Source: Nitrospirales bacterium (GTDB taxonomy: Bacteria; Nitrospirota; Nitrospiria; Nitrospirales; UBA8639). Taken from it: a stretch of DNA of 64,000 nucleotides. The position numbers were made by a program, and so were the translations under genes. Positions 1-9,149 of the stretch are shown in pieces; positions within the stretch are counted from its first letter, which is position 1, and each line of letters starts with the position of its first letter. The notes below the pieces were generated by a model, which was given only the letters and a program-made list of their open reading frames with translations, was not told where the DNA came from and made no database searches. The stretch is taken from NCBI GenBank assembly GCA_022828225.1, contig JAJEJG010000023.1, positions 224,199-288,198 of the forward strand, in the 5' to 3' direction.

Positions 1-287
1 GGATACCCTCTCTTCTCACCATCCACCGGCCCCGGAGACGATCATCATGCCAAGCTGGCTGCTTGGTTCCGCTGTGTTGCGCCAGTCCCCCAGTGCCCGT
101 GCCGTCTCGCCGAGCAACATGTGCCGCGGTCCTGTCTTGGCTTTCCTCAGTTTTCATGAGCATTTGAAATATGAATTAGTGTTTCCCTACATTAAAACGT
201 TATGAGGAAAACGACTTTGCCTTTCCCGGCTACGGAATCCGGTGATCCAGGAAGGGAGCCGGTCGCAGCCACCGAGTAGCCCCGCCC

Positions 288-3200
288 ATGGAGTCTTCCG
301 ACCACACCGCTTCCCGACCCGGGCCGATTGCGTGGATGACTCACCACACGGTTGCGGCCAACCTCGTCATGCTGATCTTCATCATCGGCGGGTTGGTCAT
401 CGGCACCGACCTCAAGAAGGAAGTCTTTCCGGCGTTCACATCCGATCGCATTCGTGTCTCCATGGCCTATCCCGGCGCCAGTCCGGAAGAAGTCGAGCAG
501 GGGATCATCCTGTCCGTTGAAGACGTGGTGCGGGGGTTGGACGGGGTGAAAAACGTCACCGCCACAGCCGCGGAGGGGATGGCCTTCATGAAAATTGAGT
601 TGGTGATGGGGGTCAACGCCGATAACGTCCTGCAGGACGTCGTGAACGAGATTGACGGCATTCAGTCGTTTCCGGAATTGGCCGAGGAACCCATTATCAG
701 TCTGGAGGAGGCGCGCCATCAGGTCGTCACCGTCATGGTGCACGGTGACCAGGAAGAACAGGTCCTGCGTGACGTGGCCGACCGCATGCGGGATGATTTG
801 TTGCAACGACCCGGCGTCACGCTCGTGGAACTGGGCTCGGCCCGTCCCCGGGAAATTGCCGTTGAAGTTCCCCAACGGCATCTGCGCGCCTACGGCCTGA
901 CCCTGAACCGGATTGCCCGGGAGATCGGGGAGGCGGCCATCGAGCTTCCGGGGGGAGGGGTGAAAACTCCCGGCGGCGAAGTGCTGGTGCGGACGCAGGA
1001 ACGGCGTGATTTCGGCCGGGAATTCGCGGACATTCCCCTGATTTCGACCCCGGATGGTACGACCGTGACAGTCGGCGATCTGGCGACGATCAGAGACGGG
1101 TTTGAGGATATCGACCAGGAAGCCTATTTCAACGGTCAGCGGGCGATCGAGGTCAAGGTATTCCGGGTCGGCAAGGAAACGCCCTTGTCCGTCTCCGATA
1201 GCGTGCATGCGTATTTGGAGGAATTGCAACCGGAATTGCCGGACGGCATCGGCGCGGCGGTCTGGGAGGATTGGGCCGTGATCTATCGTGACCGGATGTC
1301 CCTGTTATTGAAAAATGCGTTTCTGGGATTGATTCTGGTCCTGTTGCTGCTGGGATTGTTCCTGGATCTCAAGCTGGCGTTTTGGGTCACGGTGGGCCTG
1401 CCCGTGTCCATTATCGGGTCGTTTCTCTTCATTCCGTTCACGGGCGCTTCCATCAACATGATTTCCCTGTTTGCGTTCATCATCACGCTGGGGATCATCG
1501 TGGACGACGCCGTGGTTGCGGGCGAAATCATCTATCAGAAGCGGGAGCAGGGTCTGCCTCCGGTCCAGGCCGCGATTGTCGGAGCCCGGGAGATTGCCGG
1601 TCCCATCACCTTTGCCGTATTGACCAATATTGCCGCGTTTCTGCCCCTGTTTTTCGTGCCCGGCGAGCTTGGAATCATTATCCGACAGGTGCCCTCGATC
1701 GTGGTGGCGGTGTTCGTGGTGTCGCTGATTGAATCCTTGTTCGTCCTGCCGGCGCATCTGGCCCATACGCGGGAACCGTCGGGGTTCTGGAAAACGCTGG
1801 ACCGGCCTCGACAGCGGTTCAGTCAAGCCATGCAGACCTTCATAAGGGAACGCTATCAACCGTTTCTCCGCGTGGCGATCGCCAATCGCTGGTTGACGGT
1901 GGCGGTGGGAGTGGCCCTGTTGATCCTGGCGGTGGGGATGGTAGCCGGCGGGCATATCCCCTTCAGTTTTCTGCCGGCCATTGATTCGGAAAACATCACG
2001 GTGCAAGCCACCCTGCCCTATGGGGTGCCCATGAAACAGTCCCGGAGAGTCCTGGATCGTCTTCTGGAGTCGGCGGACGCCGCGCTCGCGCAACGCGGGG
2101 GCGAAGCCGTGCGGCGCGGCATCTATGCCCAAATCGGTGCGCCGTTGGCACAACGGGAGCCGGGGCAACCGACGTCGGGTTCAATCGGGAGCCACATGGT
2201 CGGGGCACAGATTTTCTTGGTGCCGGCGGATCAACGGGATTTCAGCGGAGCGGATTTTGCCAACACCTGGCGGTCGGCTATCGGGTCGGTTCCGGGGGTG
2301 GAGTCGCTGATCTTCAGATTCGAAGTGGGGCTGAGCAATGCCACGCCGATCGACATCCAGCTCTCGCATCGTTCCCGTGACGTTCTGGAAACGGCCGCCC
2401 GGGAATTGGCGGAGCGGTTGTCGCAGTATGCGGGGGTGTTGGATATCGACGACGGGGTGTCGTTGGGCAAACCGCAACTGAATTTTCGCATCAAGCGGGA
2501 GGCCCGCAGCCTGGGCCTCAATGCCACGGATATGGCCCAACAGGTGCGCGGGGCCTTTTACGGCGTGGAAGCTCTGCGTCAACAGCGGGGACGCGATGAA
2601 GTGAAGGTCATGGTGCGGCTGCCGGAATCCGAACGCCGGTCCGCGTTTACGGTCGAACGGTTGATCCTGCTCACCGGGCAAGGCGGAGAAATCCCCTTGG
2701 CCGAGGCCGCGGAGATTGAAGCGGGACGCGCCTACACGGAAATCAAGCGACACAAAGGCCATCGGATCGTGGCGGTCACGGCTGAGGTCGACGAGCAAAT
2801 CGCGAATGCCAACACCGTCGTCGCGGAAGTGATCGCCAATGACGTGGAAGCGTTGATCACGAAATATCCGGGACTCACGTATTCCCTGGAAGGGGAGCAG
2901 GAATTGCAACGCGAATCGCTGGGAACCCTGGCCGCCGGGTTTGCCCTGACGCTGTTGCTGATTTACGGATTGCTGGCCATTCCCTTCAGGAGTTACGTGC
3001 AACCGCTGATCGTGATGCTGGGGATTCCGTTCAGTTTCGTCGGCGTGGTGATCGGGCATCTGCTCTTGGGCTATGGGCTCAGCCTCATCAGTATTTTCGG
3101 CATGGTGGCGTTAGCCGGCGTGGTGGTGAACGATTCGTTGGTCCTGATCGTGGCGACGAATCGCATCTATGACGAGCAGGGCGTTCCCTTCTCCGAAGCC

Positions 3201-3479
3201 GTCGTTCAAGGGGCGACGAGCCGGTTTCGTCCCATCGTCCTGACGTCGTTGACCACGTTCTTCGGGTTGGCCCCGATGATTTTCGAGACGGCGCTGCAGG
3301 CCCGGTTTCTCATTCCCATGGCCATCTCGCTGGGCTTCGGCATCCTGTTCGGGACGGCGGTCATTTTAGTGATTGTGCCCTGTGTCTATCTCATGGTCGT
3401 GCCCCTGTTACGGAGGGACCAGCCGGCCCTAACAGACTCTTTGGCTTCACCGGAACATCCGGAAGCGGGACCGGTGTAA
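288..3479 (+). CDS. RND-family efflux transporter permease (HAE1/AcrB-like)
   Basis: Inner-membrane proton-driven efflux subunit of 1063 residues, a full-length size for the RND family. The first membrane helix lies near residues 18-38. A large periplasmic domain follows, then a block of helices from about 340 to 500 that contains GIIVDDAVVAGEI, which matches the proton-relay Asp-Asp region of TM4. A second periplasmic domain and a C-terminal helix block (about 880-1040) complete the duplicated RND layout. No periplasmic adaptor or outer-membrane channel gene is seen in the 287 bases upstream, so partners are outside the window. Substrate cannot be assigned. An alternative start is Met17, just before the first helix. 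It ends convergent to the TonB receptor gene, separated by palindromic repeats. Confidence 0.93.
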   Translation: MESSDHTASRPGPIAWMTHHTVAANLVMLIFIIGGLVIGTDLKKEVFPAFTSDRIRVSMAYPGASPEEVEQGIILSVEDVVRGLDGVKNVTATAAEGMAFMKIELVMGVNADNVLQDVVNEIDGIQSFPELAEEPIISLEEARHQVVTVMVHGDQEEQVLRDVADRMRDDLLQRPGVTLVELGSARPREIAVEVPQRHLRAYGLTLNRIAREIGEAAIELPGGGVKTPGGEVLVRTQERRDFGREFADIPLISTPDGTTVTVGDLATIRDGFEDIDQEAYFNGQRAIEVKVFRVGKETPLSVSDSVHAYLEELQPELPDGIGAAVWEDWAVIYRDRMSLLLKNAFLGLILVLLLLGLFLDLKLAFWVTVGLPVSIIGSFLFIPFTGASINMISLFAFIITLGIIVDDAVVAGEIIYQKREQGLPPVQAAIVGAREIAGPITFAVLTNIAAFLPLFFVPGELGIIIRQVPSIVVAVFVVSLIESLFVLPAHLAHTREPSGFWKTLDRPRQRFSQAMQTFIRERYQPFLRVAIANRWLTVAVGVALLILAVGMVAGGHIPFSFLPAIDSENITVQATLPYGVPMKQSRRVLDRLLESADAALAQRGGEAVRRGIYAQIGAPLAQREPGQPTSGSIGSHMVGAQIFLVPADQRDFSGADFANTWRSAIGSVPGVESLIFRFEVGLSNATPIDIQLSHRSRDVLETAARELAERLSQYAGVLDIDDGVSLGKPQLNFRIKREARSLGLNATDMAQQVRGAFYGVEALRQQRGRDEVKVMVRLPESERRSAFTVERLILLTGQGGEIPLAEAAEIEAGRAYTEIKRHKGHRIVAVTAEVDEQIANANTVVAEVIANDVEALITKYPGLTYSLEGEQELQRESLGTLAAGFALTLLLIYGLLAIPFRSYVQPLIVMLGIPFSFVGVVIGHLLLGYGLSLISIFGMVALAGVVVNDSLVLIVATNRIYDEQGVPFSEAVVQGATSRFRPIVLTSLTTFFGLAPMIFETALQARFLIPMAISLGFGILFGTAVILVIVPCVYLMVVPLLRRDQPALTDSLASPEHPEAGPV

Positions 3480-3505
3480 CGTGACAATCCTGAAAAACGG
3501 GACTG

Positions 3506-3580
3506 AACCCCCCTTGCCCCCCCTTCTCAGGGGGGAAATGTTCGCTGGCGTCCCCCTGATAAGGGGGATTGAGGGGGTTG
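3506..3580. repeat. C/G-run palindromic intergenic repeat
   Basis: An imperfect inverted repeat begins AACCCCCCTTG and ends GATTGAGGGGGTT, with nested runs CCCCCC and GGGGGG inside. It sits between two convergent genes and can fold into a long hairpin. This composition resembles dispersed intergenic palindromes that I recall from Nitrospira-like genomes; copy number here is unknown. It may also end transcription. Confidence 0.6.
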
Positions 3581-3598
3581 TCTGACAAAGGCGAGTCC

Positions 3599-3672
3599 GT
3601 AGGTCGGATTAGCGCAGCGTAATCCGCCACCGCCCATCCCGTCGGGTTACGCCTTCGGCTAACCCGACCTAC
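3599..3672. repeat. REP-like palindrome with GTAGGTCGG ends
   Basis: The 74-bp element starts GTAGGTCGGATTAGC and ends GGCTAACCCGACCTAC, so its termini are inverted repeats. The GCGTAATCCGCC interior is typical of a widely dispersed bacterial palindrome class. It lies directly next to the C/G-run repeat in the convergent gap between the RND gene and the TonB receptor gene. Confidence 0.65.
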
Positions 3673-3759
3673 TCAACGTTGTGTTCGAGAGGGGGGCACC
3701 TCCCCGTTAAACCAGGGGAGGCGCCTGCTGACAGGAAGAGCCGTCCGGCTCTCGTCAGG

Positions 3760-6255
3760 TTAAAAGAACCACTGGGTGCGGAAGAAAATGGAGCGCGGCA
3801 TGTTGGCATGGGCCACGCCGAGCCCGATACTCTGTTCACCGACGTTCAACAACTCATGCTGGTCGAAGAGATTGATCGCGTCCACGGCCAGCAACAGCTT
3901 TTGTTTTTTGCCAAAGGGGATCACGTGCGTCAGGGAGAGATTATACGTGGTGTTCGAATCCGCGTGTCCCGAATTGGTTCTGCCGCCCGGAGGCGTGCTT
4001 CGCAGACCTGACCCGAAGAGCATCTGTGCGGTGACCGTGGTGTTGGTGAAGGGACGATACGTGACCACCGCCGAACTGGTCCAGTCTTGTGAATGATCGC
4101 AAAACACGCCTCCGCTCGACTCGATGTCTTCCAGTTCAGGTTCGTGCAACAAAAAGTGTCCGGATTGCAGCCCATAGCCCTTGCATTGCCCCCAGGCCAC
4201 GTTACCGCGGGCCGTGAGCGCGTCCGTCAGCTTGGCGTTCACGGACAAGTCGATCCCCCGTTGCCAGCCCCGCTCAAATGCAAAATAATTCAGCATGGGC
4301 GTCGTGTTGAACTGGTGGGCGTCAGCCTGGTTGGTGTTGATTTTGTAGTAGCCCGTCACCTGGACCACGAACTTCGTCCCAAGCGCGTGGGTCGAGCCGA
4401 TTTCGACATAATGCGACCGTTCCGGTTTGGTCCTGACGTTGGCCAGGTGCTCGGGCTGTGCCGTGGTGCCTTCAAGATTGAGGACTTGAAACGGCAGGGC
4501 CTCCAGGTTGGGCGGGGTAAACAGGCGCCCGTAAAAGGCGTGGAACGCATGCCGTTTGTTGGGCGTATAGGTGACACCAATGCGAGGACTCACTTGAAAC
4601 GCCTCCACGTACCCGTGAATATTATCCACCCGCAGGCCGAGGTTCACGGTCCATTGATCATTGGGCGTGTATTGATCCTGGATCCAGAACTCCTCCCGGT
4701 ACCCGATAATCCGCCGGTCGGCATTGCGGCTTAAGACTCCCCCCACGGGCTCAGCGCCATGCCCATGTTCGTGAGCTTCTTCCTCTTCTTCCTCCTCCCC
4801 CTCATGGTCTTCTTCTTCGTCGTCCTCTTCCTCACGCGCAAACACGGACAGGCGGGTTTTATTTCTGGACATCGTCCGGTCCAACTGGAACCCGGCTTTG
4901 ATCAAGTGCCGGGGATTGAGCGCGTGGGTGTAATCGACCCGCATGCCCCCGGCAAAGGCCCACCGGTCCTGGTTTCCCGCGGAAAAGGGTTCGGCGTCGT
5001 CGCTCGTGTAGGCCAGGATGTTCAAGGGGTCGGTGGTGAACGTCGCCCGGCTGTGCCGGAAATAGCCGGCCACGCTCACGAACTGCTTGGCATCCATATC
5101 GTGTCGCCACACCAGGTGCGAGTACTGGTTATTCTCCTCCTGGTTTTCATCGATCCGTTCCGACGGCACCGGCGTAAACCCCGGGACGGTGTGGTCCTGG
5201 ATCAACTCGACAATCTCCTCATTCGGTTCTTGGCCCGGTCGAGTGGGAATTTGCGAGTTTGCCACACTATTCATGAACAACCAGGTCACGTTATTGCGGT
5301 TGTTTACCTGGTAATCGCCGCGCAGGAAGGTCTGGTTGGTTTCGCCGCGACCGTGAAAGATCGACTGGCCCAACGTGGGCGGATCGATGGCCCGGTTGGT
5401 CGTCCGGTAATTGTTCATCACGTAGAACCGGAACCGGTCCCCTGCCGCCCCCCCGTATTCAAACGACGGCAGCACGGTCTCATTCGAGCCCCCGAACACG
5501 CCGAGCGACCCGAATCCCGGTTTGGTTCCGCTTTTGCTGGTGATGTCGATCACCGCAGCCGTCCGATTCCCGTATTGGGCTTCCATGGCGCCGAGCGTGA
5601 TGTCCGCCCGCTCCCAGACCCGCGGGGAAAGCAGGTCCGAAAATTGGCTCGTGACGGTGTCCGGAATGGGCACCCCGTCAATCCGGAATTGGAGATTCGC
5701 ATGATCCTGCCGGATGTGTACTTGTTTCAGACCGCCGTAGGCTGCGCTGGGGATCGTGGCCAGGACGTCATGTAGATCAAGATTGTTGCCCCGAGGCAGG
5801 GCTTCGATGTCTTTCCGGCTGACGGAATAGGTTTCACTGGACGAGTTAGGTTTGATGGGAAGGAGCGGGGCCACGATTTCCAGCGCAATATCCTTGGTTT
5901 CCGTCATGGTCAACACGACGGGGTCGGGCGTCTCTCGACCGATTTTGATCACCACGTGCTCGCTCCGATAGGTGTCCTGAACGGCTTGGATGGAAAACAC
6001 GCCGTCGTCCGGAACAACCAGTAAAAACTCGCCCGTGTCGGTTGAGGCTCCCGAGGTCACCAGGGTCCCTTCCTGGTCCCGCAATTCCACGGTGGCTTGG
6101 GCCACGCGCCGCAAATCCGCATTCTGGACGTAGCCGGTAATCGTCTGACTGACCGGCGCGGCAGCGCCGTGCTGCGGCATCCCCCACGGCAGCGCCAGGG
6201 CGACGCCAAGGATGAGCAGGGCCCCCCTGACGGGCTGAATCGTTCGAGTTGTCAT
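3760..6255 (-). CDS. TonB-dependent outer-membrane receptor with His/Glu-rich loop
   Basis: The likely start is Met23 of the track ORF, giving about 831 residues beginning MTTRTIQPVRG, with a hydrophobic signal peptide ending near GAAAP. A carboxypeptidase-regulatory-like beta domain follows (about 35-105), then a plug domain (about 125-240, with QVHIRQDHANLQFRIDG) and a 22-strand-type barrel ending in aromatic WFF, as outer-membrane proteins do. An extracellular-loop-like stretch contains long Glu/Asp runs followed by EEAHEHGHGAE. Such acidic/His loops occur in receptors for divalent metals, so a zinc, nickel or copper substrate is an inference. It ends convergent to the RND pump gene. No Fur/Zur box was recognised. 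Confidence 0.9.
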   Translation of the reverse strand: MTTRTIQPVRGALLILGVALALPWGMPQHGAAAPVSQTITGYVQNADLRRVAQATVELRDQEGTLVTSGASTDTGEFLLVVPDDGVFSIQAVQDTYRSEHVVIKIGRETPDPVVLTMTETKDIALEIVAPLLPIKPNSSSETYSVSRKDIEALPRGNNLDLHDVLATIPSAAYGGLKQVHIRQDHANLQFRIDGVPIPDTVTSQFSDLLSPRVWERADITLGAMEAQYGNRTAAVIDITSKSGTKPGFGSLGVFGGSNETVLPSFEYGGAAGDRFRFYVMNNYRTTNRAIDPPTLGQSIFHGRGETNQTFLRGDYQVNNRNNVTWLFMNSVANSQIPTRPGQEPNEEIVELIQDHTVPGFTPVPSERIDENQEENNQYSHLVWRHDMDAKQFVSVAGYFRHSRATFTTDPLNILAYTSDDAEPFSAGNQDRWAFAGGMRVDYTHALNPRHLIKAGFQLDRTMSRNKTRLSVFAREEEDDEEEDHEGEEEEEEEAHEHGHGAEPVGGVLSRNADRRIIGYREEFWIQDQYTPNDQWTVNLGLRVDNIHGYVEAFQVSPRIGVTYTPNKRHAFHAFYGRLFTPPNLEALPFQVLNLEGTTAQPEHLANVRTKPERSHYVEIGSTHALGTKFVVQVTGYYKINTNQADAHQFNTTPMLNYFAFERGWQRGIDLSVNAKLTDALTARGNVAWGQCKGYGLQSGHFLLHEPELEDIESSGGVFCDHSQDWTSSAVVTYRPFTNTTVTAQMLFGSGLRSTPPGGRTNSGHADSNTTYNLSLTHVIPFGKKQKLLLAVDAINLFDQHELLNVGEQSIGLGVAHANMPRSIFFRTQWFF

Positions 6256-6430
6256 CAAGCTTCGTCCCCCTCTCTCGTTCGGTGGTCGTTCCAAGTTCCT
6301 CTTGAGAGGGGCCTTATACACGACCGACTCGTATTTCGTGAGTCGTTTTCAACGAACGGGCGAAGATCATCCATAAACAGCGTCATGAGAGAAACGAATG
6401 GGATTGGAACAGGGGAGATGGGAAACCGGA

Positions 6431-7306
6431 TTAGTCAGCCTCAGAGAGCTGAGACTTGCGGCTGAGAAGCTCCGCGGCGTGCTCACCGGCCTCTTTGACC
6501 AGGATCCCCATTTTGGCATGGGAGGGTTCGAAGTCCACTGGCAGATGATGGTCACGGAGCCGTTGGCTGGTGACCGGGCCGATCGAGGCGACCATGGTTT
6601 TCTCCAGGGCCTCCCGAAAAGCCGAGAGTTTTTCGCTGTCGTCGAGCAGTTTCACGACGTGATCGACTTGGGCGGCACTCGTGAACATCACGACGGATGT
6701 TTGTCCGTCCACAATGTTGCGGAGCGCCCGTTTGAGCGGCTCCACGTCATCGGGAAGGGCCCACCGGTACACCGGCACGCTCCTGACTTGCGCGCCACGC
6801 TCGGTCAATCCCCGCGCCAGGTCCGGGTTTGTCGTCCCGTATTCTTGAACGGCAATGCGGAGTCCGGAGAGTCCCTCCGGTTTGTACTCATCCAGGGTGT
6901 GGAGGATATCCCGCCAGGTATTGGGTTCGGGCACGGTGACGTGGGGTTTCAACCCCAACTCCTTTAAGGCCGCAATGGGTTTCGGCCCCCGGCACACGAG
7001 GGTCGTGCTCGTCAGGGCTTGCCGGATTTCTTCGAGAGCAAACTGCGGTTTCCACATGTCCACCAACGTTCGTGTGCCCACGCCCGTCAGGAGGATCAGC
7101 AGGTCCACGTCCCCGGCCATGAGGCGTCCCGCAAAGTCCAGGGCTTCCGTATTGTTTTCCAGGGGAATCTCTCGCAAGGCAGGGGCCACCTGAGGATTCC
7201 CGCCGTGCCGGGTAATCAGCGTAGCCATCTGATCGCCCATCCGGCTCTCGAAGGCAACGACAGTCATGCCGCCGAATCCGCGTGTAGCGTCCGGTTGAGT
7301 GTTCAT
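6431..7306 (-). CDS. hemD: Uroporphyrinogen-III synthase
   Basis: About 291 residues. HemD closes hydroxymethylbilane to uroporphyrinogen III, the last shared step before heme, siroheme and cobalamin branch. Sequence support is the two-lobed HemD pattern: FESRMGDQMATLITRHGG near the N-terminus, DLLILLTGVGTR in lobe one, GLRIAVQEYG at the lobe hinge, and VVMFTSAAQVDHVV and ASIGPVTSQRLRDH in lobe two. Start MNTQPDATRGF is chosen because the upstream DNA and ATG align exactly with those of the neighbouring lipoprotein gene, although no clear Shine-Dalgarno is present. An internal Met at 7267 is possible. No other heme gene is adjacent. Confidence 0.88.
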   Translation of the reverse strand: MNTQPDATRGFGGMTVVAFESRMGDQMATLITRHGGNPQVAPALREIPLENNTEALDFAGRLMAGDVDLLILLTGVGTRTLVDMWKPQFALEEIRQALTSTTLVCRGPKPIAALKELGLKPHVTVPEPNTWRDILHTLDEYKPEGLSGLRIAVQEYGTTNPDLARGLTERGAQVRSVPVYRWALPDDVEPLKRALRNIVDGQTSVVMFTSAAQVDHVVKLLDDSEKLSAFREALEKTMVASIGPVTSQRLRDHHLPVDFEPSHAKMGILVKEAGEHAAELLSRKSQLSEAD

Positions 7307-7324
7307 CGGGGGTGATGGTAACAC
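7273..7324. repeat. Duplicated gene-start segment, copy 1 (hemD)
   Basis: This 52-bp segment spans the hemD start and shares ordered blocks with 8497..8547: CGAATCCGCGTGT, TGTTCAT and GATGGTAACAC, with the ATG of both genes at the same offset. It appears to be an old duplication of a translation-initiation region rather than a mobile repeat. Confidence 0.55.
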
Positions 7325-7360
7325 GGGGCATGTTTTGTAGGGAACAACGCTCGTTGTTCC

Positions 7361-8530
7361 CTACTTGGAAATCGCAATGGGCAACGAAGGGATTTGAGAA
7401 ACATCGGTCACGGCGATGTGATACAGTTGGTACAGCAGGTCGAACGCTTCGTGATTCCACCGGTCGACCGACGCTCCTTCCGTGGATTCCTGGTCGATGT
7501 AGTACGACAACCCGCGTTTCCGAACGGAGATGATGGCTTCTTCTGGTTGGGTACTTGACTCCAGGATGGTCAATGTTTTGGCCGGATTCACGGTTACCGG
7601 GCCTGTCCTTGGGTCCGGGTCCACGTGAAATTCCGGTTCCTCGGCAATGCCGAGTCCGATAAATTCCAGGATCGCCTTGAAGCTGCGCAATATGATCTGG
7701 CCGGACATGGGGAATTCGCCGCCCGGATGGCCCGGCCGGATGTCGACAAGAAGATGATGCTGAGGGAAGCGTTCCGCTCGCCGCTGTAACATCTGACGTT
7801 CATCGTTGGAGAGTGTATTCAGATCATAGTTGGTCATCACGATCCGTCCGGTCTCCCGGTGGCCCTCGTCGATGAAATGAAGCGCGCCGATAAACAGTTT
7901 TCGCTTGAAATAGAGCCATGACAGGTGCATGACCCGCTGCCGGAATTTCCGGTACTCCTCTTGCCGGTGAGGTTTGTTCGACAAGACTTCTGATTCCATG
8001 TTGATCCCGCGAGACACCAGACGAAAGAGGATGGCGGGATCGATCCCCTGTTGCGCCAGGAAGAAGACGGTCTTTTCCGTAATCGGGGTCAGCAGGCGCT
8101 CTGCGAATTCCCTGCCTTGAATCGGGATGATCGTCACGGTGGGGTTTTCCGCTGCGGAACTGCCCAACGTCAACGACAACGAGTCGGAGCCGGGGACTCC
8201 CGCCAGTAATCCGGCCAAGCCGGTGTTGACCCGGAAATCAAACGTGGCGGCGATGTTGGACACGGCCGTGAAGTGAATCGGCTCATGGTAGCGCGTGCGG
8301 GCGATATTGAGCAGCAGAAGTTCGGTTTCGATCCGGTTGACGGTCCAATCGTATTCCAGCACCGCGCGATGCATGGCTACCGGCGAGACGCACCCGCTCC
8401 AGAACAGGCTCATACACCACAGGGTGCACCAGAGCAGCACGGCGTTGCGCGTCCGCCGTGGACGTCTGCGTCCCGCTTGGGAATTCCGGCGTGCAACGAA
8501 TCCGCGTGTTGTGAACGGTTCGGTGTTCAT
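7361..8530 (-). CDS. Putative lipoprotein of unknown function
   Basis: 389 residues. The N-terminus is Arg-rich and followed by a hydrophobic segment ending in LFWSGC, a plausible lipobox with Cys near residue 48, so a lipid-anchored envelope protein is inferred. The rest is soluble, with a conserved-looking stretch EYDWTVNRIETELLLLNIAR just after the anchor and a mixed alpha/beta body. I recognise no enzymatic motif and cannot assign a function. It lies upstream of hemD on the same strand with a 54-bp gap, and its first codons (MNTEPFTTRGF) resemble those of hemD through a duplicated start region. Co-transcription with hemD is plausible. Confidence 0.75.
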   Translation of the reverse strand: MNTEPFTTRGFVARRNSQAGRRRPRRTRNAVLLWCTLWCMSLFWSGCVSPVAMHRAVLEYDWTVNRIETELLLLNIARTRYHEPIHFTAVSNIAATFDFRVNTGLAGLLAGVPGSDSLSLTLGSSAAENPTVTIIPIQGREFAERLLTPITEKTVFFLAQQGIDPAILFRLVSRGINMESEVLSNKPHRQEEYRKFRQRVMHLSWLYFKRKLFIGALHFIDEGHRETGRIVMTNYDLNTLSNDERQMLQRRAERFPQHHLLVDIRPGHPGGEFPMSGQIILRSFKAILEFIGLGIAEEPEFHVDPDPRTGPVTVNPAKTLTILESSTQPEEAIISVRKRGLSYYIDQESTEGASVDRWNHEAFDLLYQLYHIAVTDVSQIPSLPIAISK

Positions 8531-8547
8531 GAATTGGATGGTAACAC
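8497..8547. repeat. Duplicated gene-start segment, copy 2 (lipoprotein gene)
   Basis: This is the partner of 7273..7324. The matching blocks CGAATCCGCGTGT, TGTTCAT and GATGGTAACAC occur in the same order, and the start codon sits at the same offset from the segment edge. Confidence 0.55.
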
Positions 8548-8655
8548 ACGGCCCGTCCCGTGGGGAACAACGATGATTCTGCCCTCGACAGCAGGGTTGC
8601 TCTGCCCGGTGCGTCCCTTTAAGATGACCGCCGGGAATCGGGAACCCGGATCAAC

Positions 8656-9087
8656 ATGTCCGAACAACAAGATATTCCACAGGGAAAAGGCTTTCGCCAC
8701 GTGGCCTTGAACGTGACCGACGTGGAAGTCTCGAAAACGTTCTATCAGACCTGGTTCGGGATGAGGATCGTCTGGGAGCCTGATGCCGGGAACGTGTACA
8801 TGAGTTCAGGGGTCGATAATCTGGCACTGCATCAAATACCCAATGAGAAGATGCCGGTTGATCGTCAAGCGCAATTCCTCGACCACTTGGGGTTTGTCAT
8901 GGAGTCACCGGAAAGCGTGGACCAACTGTATGAACGGGTCGTGCAAGCGGGCGTCGAGATCATCCATCACCCGAAACAACATCGGGACGGCAGTTACTCC
9001 TTTTATCTTCGGGACCCCGACCGCATCGTCATCCAGATTTTATACGAACCCGCCATCAGTCCGATTCGGTTTTCAACTGAAACGTAA
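8656..9087 (+). CDS. VOC/glyoxalase-fold protein
   Basis: 143 residues in one vicinal-oxygen-chelate unit made of two beta-alpha-beta-beta-beta modules. The first module opens with FRHVALNVTDVEVSKTFYQ and the second with LDHLGFVMESPESVDQLYE. It ends with YLRDPDRIVIQILYE, where the last Glu is placed like a metal ligand. Candidate metal ligands are His in HVALNV, His in DHLGF and the terminal Glu. VOC members include glyoxalase I, dioxygenases and resistance proteins, so substrate is undetermined. Start ATGTCCGAACAAC has no strong Shine-Dalgarno. The gene is followed closely by an MBL-fold gene on the same strand, which may be co-transcribed. Confidence 0.85.
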   Translation: MSEQQDIPQGKGFRHVALNVTDVEVSKTFYQTWFGMRIVWEPDAGNVYMSSGVDNLALHQIPNEKMPVDRQAQFLDHLGFVMESPESVDQLYERVVQAGVEIIHHPKQHRDGSYSFYLRDPDRIVIQILYEPAISPIRFSTET

Positions 9088-9149
9088 GGGATCGCCCCGG
9101 TCGGTTGCCTCATGACCTGAGGGTGTCACCTCTTACGCGGAAAGGTTTT

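Noticed and set aside
1-287. Gene upstream of the RND pump
   Set aside because: Only a 25-codon frame ending TAG before the RND start is seen, without family features; nothing else recognisable.
192-1229. 345-residue minus-strand ORF
   Set aside because: It lies wholly opposite the RND gene, shows no known motif and has low-complexity composition typical of antisense frames.
4759-5775. 338-residue plus-strand ORF starting MPMFVSFFLFFLLPL
   Set aside because: It is antisense to the TonB receptor; the hydrophobic start is the reverse of the Glu-rich stretch.
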